A stretch of DNA of 64,000 bases from Pyrenopolyporus hunteri. Taxonomy: Eukaryota > Ascomycota > Sordariomycetes > Xylariales > Hypoxylaceae. The stretch's first letter is position 1, and each line of letters opens with the position of its first letter. Positions 1 to 11,007 of the stretch are shown piece after piece. The DNA lies in the NCBI GenBank assembly GCA_902806595.1, contig CADCXC010000037.1, positions 1,178,001-1,242,000 of the forward strand. Reading direction: 5' to 3'. A program made the position numbers and the translations under genes. A model generated the notes under the pieces. The model had not been told where the DNA came from and did no database searches. It worked only from the letters and a program-made list of their open reading frames with translations.

Positions 1-504
1 CACGCGTCGCTGCGCACGCTGCGGGAACTCGGCCATTGGGACGGCGAGCTGCTGTCCGTGTTGCCCGACCGGGTCATGCGGTTCTGGCAACCGGCGTCGC
101 CGGTCCTAGCGATGAAAGGCGACGAGGTTGAGGGAAAAGCGAAAAAGGCAACCAAGGCGTCGCAGAGCAGCAAGAAGCACAAGATCGCCGTCCTGAAAGG
201 CTGGTTGACGAGGGAGGGCGCGGAGGAGGTCATCGTACCCGCCAATCCCGATATAGAGGACGCCGTGAAGCAGTTCCGTATGAAACTAGCCGGCGCTCGA
301 AGACCGAGAGGCGGGAAGGAGTCGCCGCATGGGGTGCTTCCGCAGAAACTCGACGACCTGACTGATAGTCTCCTGCAAGGCGTAGCGTGGTTGAAGTGGG
401 AGGAAAACAAGGCGTCCCTCCTTACGGAGGACGGACTGACGAAGCTGTTAGAAGAGAAGCTCTTAGACGAGCTGGAGGCCAACACGATACTAGATGACGT
501 ATAA
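1..504 (+). CDS. 3' end of an unrecognised protein-coding gene (5' part off the window)
   Basis: The frame is open from base 1 to a TAA at 502-504 and encodes the last 167 residues of a protein whose start lies off the left edge. The visible part begins with a Leu/Arg/Trp-containing segment. A Lys-rich basic stretch follows around the middle (KAKKATKASQSSKKHK). The C-terminus is acidic and probably helical, rich in Leu and Glu, and ends in LDDV. I see no signal peptide, membrane segment or catalytic motif. The codon pattern and smooth frame look genuinely coding, but I do not recognise the family and assign no function. Confidence 0.6.
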   Translation, partial: HASLRTLRELGHWDGELLSVLPDRVMRFWQPASPVLAMKGDEVEGKAKKATKASQSSKKHKIAVLKGWLTREGAEEVIVPANPDIEDAVKQFRMKLAGARRPRGGKESPHGVLPQKLDDLTDSLLQGVAWLKWEENKASLLTEDGLTKLLEEKLLDELEANTILDDV

Positions 505-710
505 ATAACCGTTCAATTGTAATTGTACAAATATCCATCTATATTCAAATATCAAGGCCAAAACAGTAGATAATCCTAGCCCTTCGCGCTAGGGTTACCG
601 TCTGCCTACTCAACATGCGATTCTAACTAGTTCACTTGAGCCCGTGGGAATTGGGGTATAACAGGCTAAGGATAATGCAAAACCAGCTAATCTCTCCTTC
701 GACTCATCGT

Positions 711-1370
711 TTACAGAAACAGGACGCTGGTCAATCCCGTAGCCAGGAGCGCGGCAGCAGCGTAGAGGAAGGGCTGGGGCTCCGTGGACACGCCAGCGCC
801 AGTGGGGGTAGGGGAGCTGCCAGAGCCGCTAAATACTTATTAGCAAACTAATATATAGCTATATATGCAAGTAAAAGGAATACTCACGTCGTGCTGCTAG
901 CGTCGTTTCCGGCGGCAGTGGTACCGTCAGTCGGGGTAGCAGAAGAGTCGCTGCCGGTAGGAGAAGCAGTGCCGGTGCTGGAGTGAGACGAGGAGGTCGA
1001 GGTGGGAAGCTTAGCAACAGTGACGCCCTGCTCCAAGCACTTAGAGGAGTAGACCTCGTAGGCCTTGGGCAGAGTATCCTTGTGGCAGCTCTCGGTCAAG
1101 TTGCCCTGGATGGCCTCCTGGAGGTCGCCGCAGACCGCCTTCAAGTCGGACGGGTTATCCTGAACTCTGTAATACGCGCAATCGCGATGAAATTAGCCCC
1201 ATGATCCCCAATTGCGAAAATAAACACGTCTCTTGCTTCTCGCCCAGCACGATTCAAGACACCACATAACCAACGTACCCAAGGGCAGCCAACAGACAGG
1301 CCGGGGGGATAGCGGCAGCGACCTGGAAGAACGCCAGGGCGGCGGTGAAGATGGCGAAGGAGGCACGCAT
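711..1370 (-). CDS. small GPI-anchored cell-surface protein with four cysteines
   Basis: I read three exons: 1370-1279, 1166-888 and 828-711 (162 aa). The introns are 1278-1167 (donor GTACGT, acceptor TACAG) and 887-829 (donor GTGAGT, acceptor TTAG). Phases match at both junctions. The product starts with a signal peptide (MRASFAIFTAALAFFQVAAA). A compact region of about 70 residues with four Cys follows (PPACL, AVCGD, ESCHK, SKCLE), then a Ser/Thr/Gly-rich stretch. A hydrophobic C-terminal tail (about 20 residues, ending SVLFL) is typical of GPI attachment. The spacing recalls a reduced CFEM-like protein, but CFEM has eight Cys, so I do not call it CFEM. The frame stays open upstream to 1730. 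I chose the Met at 1370 because it starts the signal peptide. The role is probably in the cell wall and remains unknown. Confidence 0.75.
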
Positions 1371-2748
1371 GTTGACGGAGGTGTGGGATCGGGATTGCTC
1401 GAGAAGAACTGAAACACGTCGAGGGGGAGGGAGAAGCTGGCGAGAAAACGGGCGAATGAAACAACAAGGACTCGAAATCGCACGCGCCGGGGAGATGACC
1501 GAATCGATCGGGGGAGAGGGATTGTCTAACAGGTAAAATGAATGTACTATTCGGAAGATAATGAGTGACAAGACTGCAGCGTAAGGAATGACTGCGAGAC
1601 CGTGAGTTGCTAAATTGAAAGGATTGGAGAAGTGAGGTTGAGAGGATGAAGGTGGTGAAAAAGAATGGACCGCGCCGTTTAGAACGATCCCTCTCTTGCT
1701 TCTCTCTCCCCTGAATTCAACGTGTGACAAGGGGCGCCGGTCCTTGTCAATTCAGGGTAAACCTCGGCGAGACATTTGATACAAGCTCCAAGTACCTATC
1801 CCGTATTTTGGACGTTCTACTAATTGAGCTTAGCGTGCCCATATAGAAAGTACCTATGTACCTAACCTTCGTATCTACATGTAAGTATCAAGCCTGGAAA
1901 ATTAACATTCATCATCAAACAGTTTAAAAATCTAATACAAAGTTGACGACTAGATGGGTATTGCTTTCTTTATTTCTCTCGAGTGAAATAATCCGTTGTA
2001 TTAGTCTACAAAATGCTTAGATGTTTTCTATACTTGGTGGCCGGCTCTTCTATGTATTGTTTGCGAAGTTAAAGCATCGATAATCCTAGGTATCCCCCAG
2101 CAACAAACATTAAGTGATACCAAATACACAGATAACTCGCGGTTGGCTGAAGAGGTAGGTATTATGCCAGATCCCACAGTTCAAACCTCCGATGCCATTG
2201 ATGCTATTGGCGCATAGATTTTCGATACTATCTACGATGTGCATGAATGTATGAAGTCAACAATTTTTCCTGTAAGACCGGACATCCCCCACTAAGGCAC
2301 AATCGGATCTCATGTCCAAGTTTACCGCGGGAACCATGTATTTTCCTCTTCGATATTTTCAGTTGCCTCGCTCATTACAACGACTAATAGAATAAGATGC
2401 ATGTGGAAGTACAGCTTACCGTGGGGTATTCCATTTATTTCTCTAGCACTTGAGGCTCTTAAAGTCATTGTGATTAACTGCTCAACCCAAAGGCAGATTT
2501 CATTTTCAGCGTCAGCTACGGCCAACCCAACCAACCAGCTTAATACGGTATATCAAAACGGCCTGCTGGCATTAGGCTATGATTGGTAGTTTACATGGCG
2601 AGCTAGTGTACCGTGTTACCTTCTATCTAAAAAGTAGCTAGTCCAACCCCTAGCCCCAAAGTTTATATCTCGCCCACGAAAGTCCACCACGGCTAGCTTA
2701 TATGCATATTCAACGCACAGTTGACCAATCATCGGAACAGCAACAGCT
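1371..2748. other. intergenic region upstream of the GPI protein
   Basis: No supported gene. Bases 1371-1730 are pyrimidine-rich on the minus strand and probably hold the promoter and 5' UTR of the GPI-protein gene. The rest is AT-rich non-coding sequence with stops in all frames and only short overlapping open frames on both strands (about 2320-2590) that show no coding character. Confidence 0.5.
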
Positions 2749-2844
2749 GGTCCCATAGCTCAGTTGGTTAGAGCGTCGTACTAATATAACGCAAGTTGTA
2801 TCAAGTAAATGCGAAGGCCGGCGGTTCGAGCCCGCCTGGGACCA
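2749..2844 (+). tRNA. tRNA-Ile (anticodon AAU) with a 22-nt intron
   Basis: The acceptor arms GGTCCCA (2749-2755) and TGGGACC (2837-2843) pair, and A2844 is the discriminator base. The D arm (GCTC..GAGC), the anticodon stem TCGTA/TGCGA and the T arm (GGCGG TTCGAGC CCGCC) are all present. The anticodon AAT is at 2783-2785. A 22-nt intron at 2787-2808 sits one base 3' of the anticodon, the canonical position between nucleotides 37 and 38, so tRNA splicing endonuclease is needed. A T-rich Pol III terminator (TTCTTTTTT) follows at 2845-2853. Confidence 0.95.
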
Positions 2845-4234
2845 TTCTTTTTTCTCGATGAATAGTTTTTCTCCGCCAATCCGGAGTGGCGGGTCGAGCG
2901 AGGGCTTAGGGGATGATGCCCTTTTTGGACCTGGAGAAAAGCGTCGGCAAGCCCGGCCCTAGTGGTTAGTATACTCTAGTGTGATTTTTATAGGGATTTT
3001 ATGTACTCGTTGCTGAATTGCCGGTATCGGAAACGACGGAGGATTTCGTCCGTAGAACTTTAGGAGAAGAGAAAGAAGTTCGCTAGCGATATCTCTCTTG
3101 TCGACTTCTATAAGAAACAACTTAATATCGAATAGTTATTCTGAAGACGAAAACCTAGGGAAATACGTGAGAGAAAAAGGTATCTATTTACATTGGTGGG
3201 CTGAGCTTAGCGACCTTGGGTAGTTCGAATGCTTGGAATCCTACATAAACTGGAACTTAACTTGAACTCATATGAAAGCGAATACTGTTGGATTAGCGGA
3301 AGCTTGTCACTTGTTCAAACATGGAATCAGTAATCTGGTGCTGCCGGCAGGTACCAGCGCACATAGTTTACAATGTTAACATACGGAATCGAGTTGTCTC
3401 CTAATTTTTTTTTTGAAGACTTCATAGTGATCTACTTTAGGTTTACGCCCCCGCAATACAACAGCTAAGTTCCATCTGACATGTCGCCTACATAAGGTAT
3501 ACTACCTACCTACCCACCGAAGCATATAAGTATGTAGGTGAACATGCAGACTGCATTTCGTGGTGCGGTATTGCGACATCCCTAAAATTACCGAACCCGT
3601 AGTTATGTCGGATCTGTATGGTTCTGCTAATGGCCTATAGGGAACTTGATAGTGTGAGGGGTATTGTCACCTTCGAGTCGTGGATTATGGAGCCGAAGAC
3701 TTAAGATGGATTTATGGAAAGTTTACCTCGTGAGATGGCTCCGGTTAAGATGACGTCAAATATACGAATCTCTACGACAAGGGAGTTCTATGTAATCCTA
3801 GTGGTATCAATCTATAGATGTTCTTAATGGCAAGGAACCATACTAGACAAGTCACATCACACTTATCAGCTGGGCCGCAAGAATGGTCATCAAGATCTGA
3901 ATTGGTTGGTTTATCTAGCATCCGAGGATGTTGCTAAGTGGTCTCGTCTCCCCTTATGCCTTGTCCTCGCCGCTTAAGCGAATGCTGCTGAAAATGGACT
4001 ACCCTGACTGTTTGCCGTGACTCGTGCAAGCCGGAACACCACCCCTTTTTTGTTGCCGGGGGCCTAGTGTACATGACTCTATCGAAGAGGAAAAGGAAAA
4101 CTAAAATCCATTCTCGAAGTGAGAAGGGAAAGAAGAAGCGAAGAGAGAAGAAAATGCGAAGATGCTAATATGTACAGCTGAAGAGATCCCGTTCTTGTCA
4201 CCTCGGAATTGAGGTTTCACCGAGGCCATGTCGT
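2845..4234. other. intergenic region between tRNA-Ile and the AA11 LPMO gene
   Basis: No gene supported. After the Pol III terminator, all six frames are broken by stops. A perfect CRE/AP-1-type octamer TGACGTCA lies at 3751-3758, but its function is unknown because the nearest gene ends, rather than starts, on that side. The last about 150 bases are purine-rich and probably correspond to the 3' UTR of the LPMO gene. Confidence 0.45.
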
Positions 4235-5620
4235 TTACAGGTGGGCGGCACGGCGAACACGGTCGCGGCGGGCACGGCCGATCTGGAGGTTGTCGCTCAA
4301 GCCGGGCGTGCACTTGGTGCCGGAGGCCATGGGAATAGCCGGGCTCCATTGTCCGGAGGCGCATCGCTGGAAGGAGGCGCCGTCGGCGGCACAAGCCCAT
4401 GCGCCCTCGTTGGAGCAAGGACCAGACTGAGCGCCGCCAGTGGAACCACCAGCACCGCCGGTGCTTGCGGGAGGCTTGGCGGTTGTGGTGGACGAACCAA
4501 CCGGCGACGAAGGCGCGGCGACGGACGAGGACGATGCAGCAACGGAGGTGGAGACGGGCGGCTCAGCAGCGCTGGAGGAGGGAACCGTCACCGTGGATAG
4601 AGTCGGGATAGGGGTGGCACCGTTGTCGCCGGAAGGGGGCTCAGTTACGAAAACACCACCGCCGGTACTAGAGGGGGTTAGTTCTGTGATCGGAATGACA
4701 GTCAATGTTTGAGGGGACGAGTCCGGTACGTACGATGAGGACGGAGCAGGCTCAGAGGCAGGGGCTGACGTGGGCGCAGGCGCAGAAGTAGGCTGCTCAA
4801 CGGCGGAGGTAGGCTCTTGGGCGGGAGCAGAAGTTGCCGGGGGTTCGGCAGCAGCTGAGCTTGAACTAGCGCCAGCATCGGAGCCGGAGCCGGAGCCAGA
4901 ACCCGAGCCCGAACCTTCAGGAGCGTCGGCACCAGTGGCGCACAGAACGGCGGGACCGGGGGTGCTAGACGTGTTCTCAACGTCTGGGCCGGGATCCGGG
5001 TAGACAGTGTCGATGCCTTCCTTGGTGCAGAACTCACCACCGAGGTTTGCCTGGAACATCTGGGGACGGCTGCTGAAAGCGACGTCGCGCTTCATGCTGG
5101 AAGGAAGCTCACGCTTTTGGGCCCCGCCCTTGATGGTGACGATGGCGCAAGACATGTAGAATTCGCGAACACCGGTGTGGTTGACCCAAGTCCAGGCGAA
5201 GACGACGTCATCGCCCTCAGGGGCGTCAGCGGGGATGGTGAAGTCATAAGTGCCGCCGGAGGCGGTGGGGCAGTTGCCGATGAACGACTTGATAACGGTG
5301 AACGAGTTACCCTTGTCGTACGACAGCGAGAGCTGGCAGCTGCCTCCGTTGTGCGCGGCACCGCCCTCGACGCTCATGGTGTACTTGCCACCCGGAGCGT
5401 AGGTCTTGACGGAAGCACCCTCGGGAGTGCCGATCAGCTTGAGGTAGCCCTTGCACGGGTACTGGTCCTTCGAGATGGGGGAGGTGATGGAGTAATCGAT
5501 ATTGGGCTCCTTAGCATTCGGGTTACCCTTGTATGCCAATGGCGGAGGGTCAGCCATGTTCATGTGAGCCGTGGCCGTGCCGGCGGCCAGAGCGGCCACG
5601 AGGAAAGATAGCATCTGCAT
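4235..5620 (-). CDS. secreted AA11-family lytic polysaccharide monooxygenase with X278-like C-terminal module
   Basis: A single exon encodes 461 aa. The signal peptide ends at residue 18, so the mature protein starts with His19, the N-terminal histidine of the LPMO copper histidine brace (HMNMADPPP). The second brace His is His90 (GGAAHNGG). The axial Tyr is Tyr155 in REFYMSCA. AA11 enzymes are copper-dependent and oxidatively cleave chitin. The catalytic domain spans about residues 19-205. A long Ser/Pro/Ala/Thr linker follows, starting with an alternating Ser-Gly tract (about 235-250). A four-Cys module at about 402-448 (CSNEGAWAC..CTPG) matches the X278 chitin-binding extension seen on fungal AA11 proteins. 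The extreme C-terminus is basic. The gene stands alone, with about 3.6 kb of non-coding DNA upstream. Likely substrates are its own or another organism's chitin. Confidence 0.92.
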   Translation of the reverse strand: MQMLSFLVAALAAGTATAHMNMADPPPLAYKGNPNAKEPNIDYSITSPISKDQYPCKGYLKLIGTPEGASVKTYAPGGKYTMSVEGGAAHNGGSCQLSLSYDKGNSFTVIKSFIGNCPTASGGTYDFTIPADAPEGDDVVFAWTWVNHTGVREFYMSCAIVTIKGGAQKRELPSSMKRDVAFSSRPQMFQANLGGEFCTKEGIDTVYPDPGPDVENTSSTPGPAVLCATGADAPEGSGSGSGSGSGSDAGASSSSAAAEPPATSAPAQEPTSAVEQPTSAPAPTSAPASEPAPSSSYVPDSSPQTLTVIPITELTPSSTGGGVFVTEPPSGDNGATPIPTLSTVTVPSSSAAEPPVSTSVAASSSSVAAPSSPVGSSTTTAKPPASTGGAGGSTGGAQSGPCSNEGAWACAADGASFQRCASGQWSPAIPMASGTKCTPGLSDNLQIGRARRDRVRRAAHL

Positions 5621-8600
5621 TTTCGCTGTTTTTTTCTGTGATATTGTAACTGGTGGCTTTTTTTGTTTCAGCTTCTCTCTTCAAGAGAAAAGGAATAAGG
5701 AGCGTGGGTATGCCGATAGGCACGTCTGGTCCGAAATGTTCAAGAGGGACTGGTAGGGTAGATTTCCAACGGATATTTCGTTGGCTTAATAAGGAGGGTA
5801 CCGGAGCGTTGTCGTCGAAAGGAGGGATCGTAAACAAAGGTTCAAGCAAGTATGCGATTTTGCCTCAGGCACTTTGTTTATGAACAAAGGACAATTTTGC
5901 TGCGGATCGAGAACTACCGTACCAAATGACCGTAGTGAATAATCGACTGATGCTCAATGGAGGGAGAGTTGGAAACCACCGGGATTTCCTGGATCGAGTG
6001 ACCAGCAGAATCAATACTGGGTTGTTAAGGAAAGTGGGGGGGGAGACGAGATGTCTTGGTGTTGAGGAGTGAAGGAAAAGAATGGTGGTGATTTACGGGG
6101 TGTCCAGCAACATCTTTATATTCAGATGTGCATGTGGGAAGAGTCGCCGCGGTTGTGTGCAAGTGGCAACGTGACATCGAGAATTGACAAGACCAGGGCC
6201 CTAGTCCGTCTAGTTAGGCCAGGAAGATGCGCTCCCCGTGATGGCTGGCGTCGCCCAGGCCGCCGCCCATCCCCGTTCGGCTGACATCTTGTCTTAGCTA
6301 GAAGAGTCCCCCCCTGGGATCGTGAATTCGGATGGCATGGGTGTGCCCCGCCATATCCACCAGTCCGCTTTCTACCACACCTTTTCTTTACCTGCTGTCG
6401 ATCAGGTAGCGCAAGCCGGGATTCGACAGGTACGCACTTAATTAGGAGTAAAAGCGCCTTTGGGCTGCGTGTCTATGTCCGAAGTACATGGTGTGCGCCA
6501 TGAAATGGTACGTAACGGCAAGGATAAAGCGCGCTGGGAGAGAGAAGGCAGAAAACAGCCGCTGCGGTGGAGTGGTCATGCACCGATCTTCACGAGGCAG
6601 ATCCGCCGAATTGCTGAAAGAGATAGAGTAAATGGTTTTTGAATGGGTGGCCAACGAGTGCCAAACGGGTTCAGCCATAGCCGTCAGAGTGAGACCGGGG
6701 GCGTGGAAATAGGATCTTCAAACAATGCAAAACACATTTCTTTATTTCCTCCTTTACATGTTTACTGTGACCTACCTACCTACCTAGGTAGGGAAGATAT
6801 TCTCGACGTAGGATTTCGATGGCGTGGGATTAAGCATAAGCCGCGGTGCTGTAATGTGAGGTGATGGAACAGTGAAGATGGATGGCCAAGAATCGAGAAT
6901 GGAAAGAAACCTTGAAAGCCCGTTTACACACTAGCACCGGTGCAAGCGCGGCGGTAAAAGCTGGGTTGGTGGTGGAGGGGTTGGACTCTCCTAGGCCAAT
7001 CAGCCCCTTCTGGTACCTGAATTGGTGAAACGTCTAAACTGGACGAACCAGTCATTGGCTTTTGGGTCAGTGACGATCGACCGAGTCGAAAAGCGGGGTT
7101 CAGGGGTCTTCCAGTTGCCTTCCACCACTTATGTATCTAACTTAGGCTCCCTCAGGTACATAATGTGGTGCACATAGCCTTTACCAGAGCTAGCAGGTGT
7201 TTACTACTGCCCCTGACTCAGTTAGCCACTAGCCTCCCTTAGCCACAGGCTACAAGCCGTCAGCAGCTCTCAGTATTTTTTTTTATATTTCTTTCCTTTT
7301 AGTCTAGACATTATCTCAAGCTTACGTATGCAGCACATCTCGGAAGCTTTAGTCTGTCAGTAAATGTCATCTGTTAGCTCGCCTGCCACTTCCAAGCACC
7401 CAGATCCCTGAGACACCCCTCTTTTATTCTTCTGTGCTGTTTCGAAATAGATATACCATCTCTCTTCGAGGTGCCTCTAAACAGATTCTGATGATACATT
7501 CACCCAGAACCTGCATAGTGCTAAAATAAAATTCCAATGTGGATAAACACTCTACCAACAAATTGACATACGCACCTCATATAGATCGGAAACGTGGAAT
7601 GACTAATGGCAGCACACGTTTTACACGCCCCGATTCCCAAAAGCTTGTCATGTTATGGTCATATCGTATTGGTCGGAGGTTGAATGACGAGTCCTCGGCA
7701 CATCAACTCAAACGCCCAAGGGGTGCTATATTCCTCATCAATCGTCTACAAAATAAGAAAAGCTGTTCAAACCCAAAATATCCTTTTGACTAGGTACTAT
7801 AGGCTCGAGCAGGTCCCCGTAGTGAAGCCGATAGCTGTTTGATATCTACCCGACTAATGGGCGGCGTAGCGTACAGGGAGGAAAGCCCGGGAATGTCAAT
7901 GAGGTCAGGGGGAAAAGCGCCCATAGGGCGGGACGGACTCGCCGTATAGCGCTGATCTGCAGACGATCACATCACTGCGGAAAAAAAAAGGATAATTCGC
8001 CAGCCATCTTCTGGTATTGAAGCCTTGACGTGCATGTGTAGGTACATGTAGGTACATATGTACTTAAATAAGTACCCGAGTATATACGGCGGGACCTAAT
8101 AGCCTGATAGACATGACATGACGGGTGATCTCCGGACCCAGAGGATATGAGAGAGCAGAGCGAAAAGAAAAGAAAGGAAAAGGGGGGTGGAGTGGGGAGG
8201 GGTGCGCCTCGGTGATTTTTTACCCTCCCAAGACTTATTTAGTACCTACCTACCTAAGTACCTAGGTACCTACCCTTACCTCCATTACCTAGCTCCTAAA
8301 AGTACGTAATGCGATGGCACTCTACTCTGCCTATACCTTATACGTACATAGGTCGATCTTGAAACGTCCGCACATGAATCGGGGGCCTCCTTTTTCTCCT
8401 GACCCCTGCACCAAAGATCTTAGAAAACCTCCAATTGAGGGAGCCAGCGAAGGCGGCTCATTGGCTGCAAGTTCGAAACACTGAAACATCCGGACGAGAG
8501 TCTCCACACCACCGACCCTCGTCCGGCTCGCATGAAGCGTCATCTCCATGCCATCCCCTCATATATAGCACCCTGACACCATAAGACCTTTTTATATACA

Positions 8601-9297
8601 TACACAGAAACCCTTCTGGGGAGGGGGTGCGCGGCGCAGCATTCTGCTTGCGGCAGGTCCAAGTCGGCCTCGAGCTGTGTTTCAACGGCTTTATTTATCT
8701 ATCGACTACTCTCTCCTCATCAGTAAAAAAGAAACAGAAAGAATAATTATGGAATGCTGCCTTACGTACCTAGGTAGCTAACTATCATCACGCCCTCGGT
8801 GCATCGAGGGGAATCCTATGTTACAGTATGCGGTTTCCTGCCTCTCCGAGTAGGATCTCAGCAAATCTCTTCTAGGCATTGCCGGTGCCTTCATTAATTC
8901 GTATTCTCGTGCTTCCAACGTTACAAGGCCTCTACACGTATTGATCAAGTCTAATCTGGTCTTCTGAGTTCGGTAGGTCGGATGCCTCGAACCCAGTCGG
9001 GTTGAGGAGCGGCCAATATGTCATCGTTTGTAAGCATGTGCGAGTTAGGAATACCAGATAAGAGTCCCTGTTACCTTCTGGATTATCCGCTGTTTAGCAC
9101 TTGGATTAAAAAAGGAAGGAAATTAGAACGCTGAAACCCCTTCAAGAACGCCATCTACTATCACTACAACGTGCTCTAGCAACTTGCCGACCTTCATATC
9201 TCGAGTCAAAGCTCCTCCAGCCTACCGACCTCACGGCCTGTAAGAAATCATTCTGCTAGATTATTTCACTGTGTCTTGTTAACACATGCTGTACGCA
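5621..9297. other. long intergenic region (about 3.7 kb)
   Basis: No gene supported. The first few hundred bases should hold the LPMO promoter and 5' UTR. Short open frames (e.g. 6069-6284, 6442-6678, 7539-7793, 8331-8685) overlap on both strands and lack coding character. Dense CCTACCTAGGTA-type palindromic motifs occur at about 6771-6791, 8030-8062, 8243-8275 and 8765-8778. Confidence 0.5.
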
Positions 9298-11007
9298 TTA
9301 GTGTAAAACACTATTTTTATTGTTATCTCCGAGATCAATACTACGATATAGCTGTCTCTCCTTCGCAGTACCGAAGGACTGGTCAACAATAGCTCGAGTC
9401 ATGCCATCGTCACCTGAGCCGACGATTCTGCAAGAGCCCCGTCCTAGTCCTTGGCTGAAGCCGGTCCTTAACAATTGGCGGTAAGTATAACGGACCGTGA
9501 GGCTTGCAGATGGGCGGCCAGTTCTGTTATCAGAAGGTGCCTGAGAGGCTGGAGGAGCTTGGGCTTCTTTTGCTGCCGTTCCCTTCTTCTCCTTTGCCAG
9601 AGCCTCTTCGGCCTTTCGTCTAGCGACTTCGGCTGCGTCTCGCTTAGCCTTTTCTTGAATCTCTCGTTGCTTGGCAGGGTCCTTGGCAATGATGGATATC
9701 AAATCCATGGGGACGGGAGTCGGTAGCTTGAAGTTATCGGCAAACTTTTTCAGCTCAATCAACTTGACTTCCTTGTCAGCCTTCGCTTTACTAGTTCGGG
9801 CTTTCTCGGCATTTATGCGCTGCTGGTTAGCGAACGTCTTGAATTCCTTAAGGACGTCTCGCTCGACGGTTGAAGTTGCGCTAGGCGCGACGCCGTGAGC
9901 ATCCTTTGCTTGGGGTGAAATGGTTCGGCTGGTGGTGGCCGATGGTCTCAGCTGGGTGGTATTTTGGCTGGAAGGCTTGTTATCAGCCGGTTTCTGCTGC
10001 GACTCGACCTTGTTATCCGGTTTGGGTTCTGCAGGTTTGGCAGCAGAGGACGCAGAGGGCGTATCAGGCTTGGGACCGGGGCGAGACTTGTTGTCATCCT
10101 GCTTTGGAGGAGCAGACTGATTCTTTTGTGTCTTTAGCTGTGAAGATATGATAGCAGGGTCAACCGGTGCACCCTTTACAGTGGACGAACCGGTCGGCGC
10201 TCGTCTCGCCGGAGGAGTATATTTATTCTCTCGGTTCTGGGGTAGAGGCGGGAAATCCTGTCGTTTGACGCCACTGTATCTATATCCGGGTTAGCCGGCG
10301 TCAGATAACATGTACCACATGATATAGGAATACTTACTTATCTTCTTCATCACCACCTATATCGTCGCCCCCAGCATAATCCATAACTCTCTCTTCGGCG
10401 ACGTGAGCCGTGGCGGCGGCGCTTCGCTCGATCTCTCTTGCTTTTTTCTCTGCGGCAGCCACTCTCTCTTTATATTGAGGGTGATTCTTATCAATCGCAG
10501 TGGTGTAAATATTTTCGTCGTACGTGCTTTTGATGCCAAACTGACGCTCGTTCGCGGCGAACTGATCCCAAGCACCGTTACCGCTAGATGATTTCTCCAA
10601 GCTCAGGTCGAGACCATCAGAGCCGCTAGGTCCAACCCATGGTTGCAGGGGCCGCTCACGGCCTGCACGAGAAGAGGAGATGGCACCATCGGTCCGGAAG
10701 TTGTTCTGAGAGTTGATCGTCGAGCCTGCACCGGATTAGTTCTGCGCAAGGCCATCCGCAGCCGGCAAATCTTACCGTTATGCTTGACGTCGCCCTTGCC
10801 AGAGTTTCCCCCCATAACTCTGGCATCCGAGATGTCTTTCTTCTGAAAAGACATGGTAGGATATTCTCTCTTGTTAATTCCGTTCGTCGACTCGCCCGAG
10901 CTCTTCTTCTGCTGCACCATTCTCAGGCGACAGGTAAGGTCGGTTAAGTACGAGAAGGTAGCTTCGAACTCGGCAACGTTGGTAAGGGTAATCCGAACCC
11001 TTAAACC
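9298..11007 (-). CDS. ataxin-2 / Pbp1-like protein (LSm tail plus LsmAD domain), 5' end unresolved
   Basis: Three exons are supported: about 11007-10776, 10725-10338 and 10279-9298. The introns are 10775-10726 (50 bp, GTAAG..GCAG) and 10337-10280 (58 bp, GTAAGT..ATAG), and phases match. The first exon reads like the second half of an ataxin-2 LSm fold (VRITLTNVAEFEATFS..RMVQQKK..TMSFQKKDISDARV). The second holds the LsmAD domain (WDQFAANERQFG, YDENIYTTAIDKNHP, TAHVAEERV). The third is Pro/Lys/Gln-rich and disordered, with an Ala/Lys/Glu coiled-coil-like stretch near its end. Pbp1 proteins bind poly(A)-binding protein and act in mRNA turnover and stress granules. A branch-point-like GCTAAC at about 11022-11027 and acceptors at 11008 or 11000 suggest an upstream exon, but I could not find the expected start of the LSm domain. 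The C-terminus after about 9500 is also unlike the family, so the true 3' end may differ. Confidence 0.72.
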
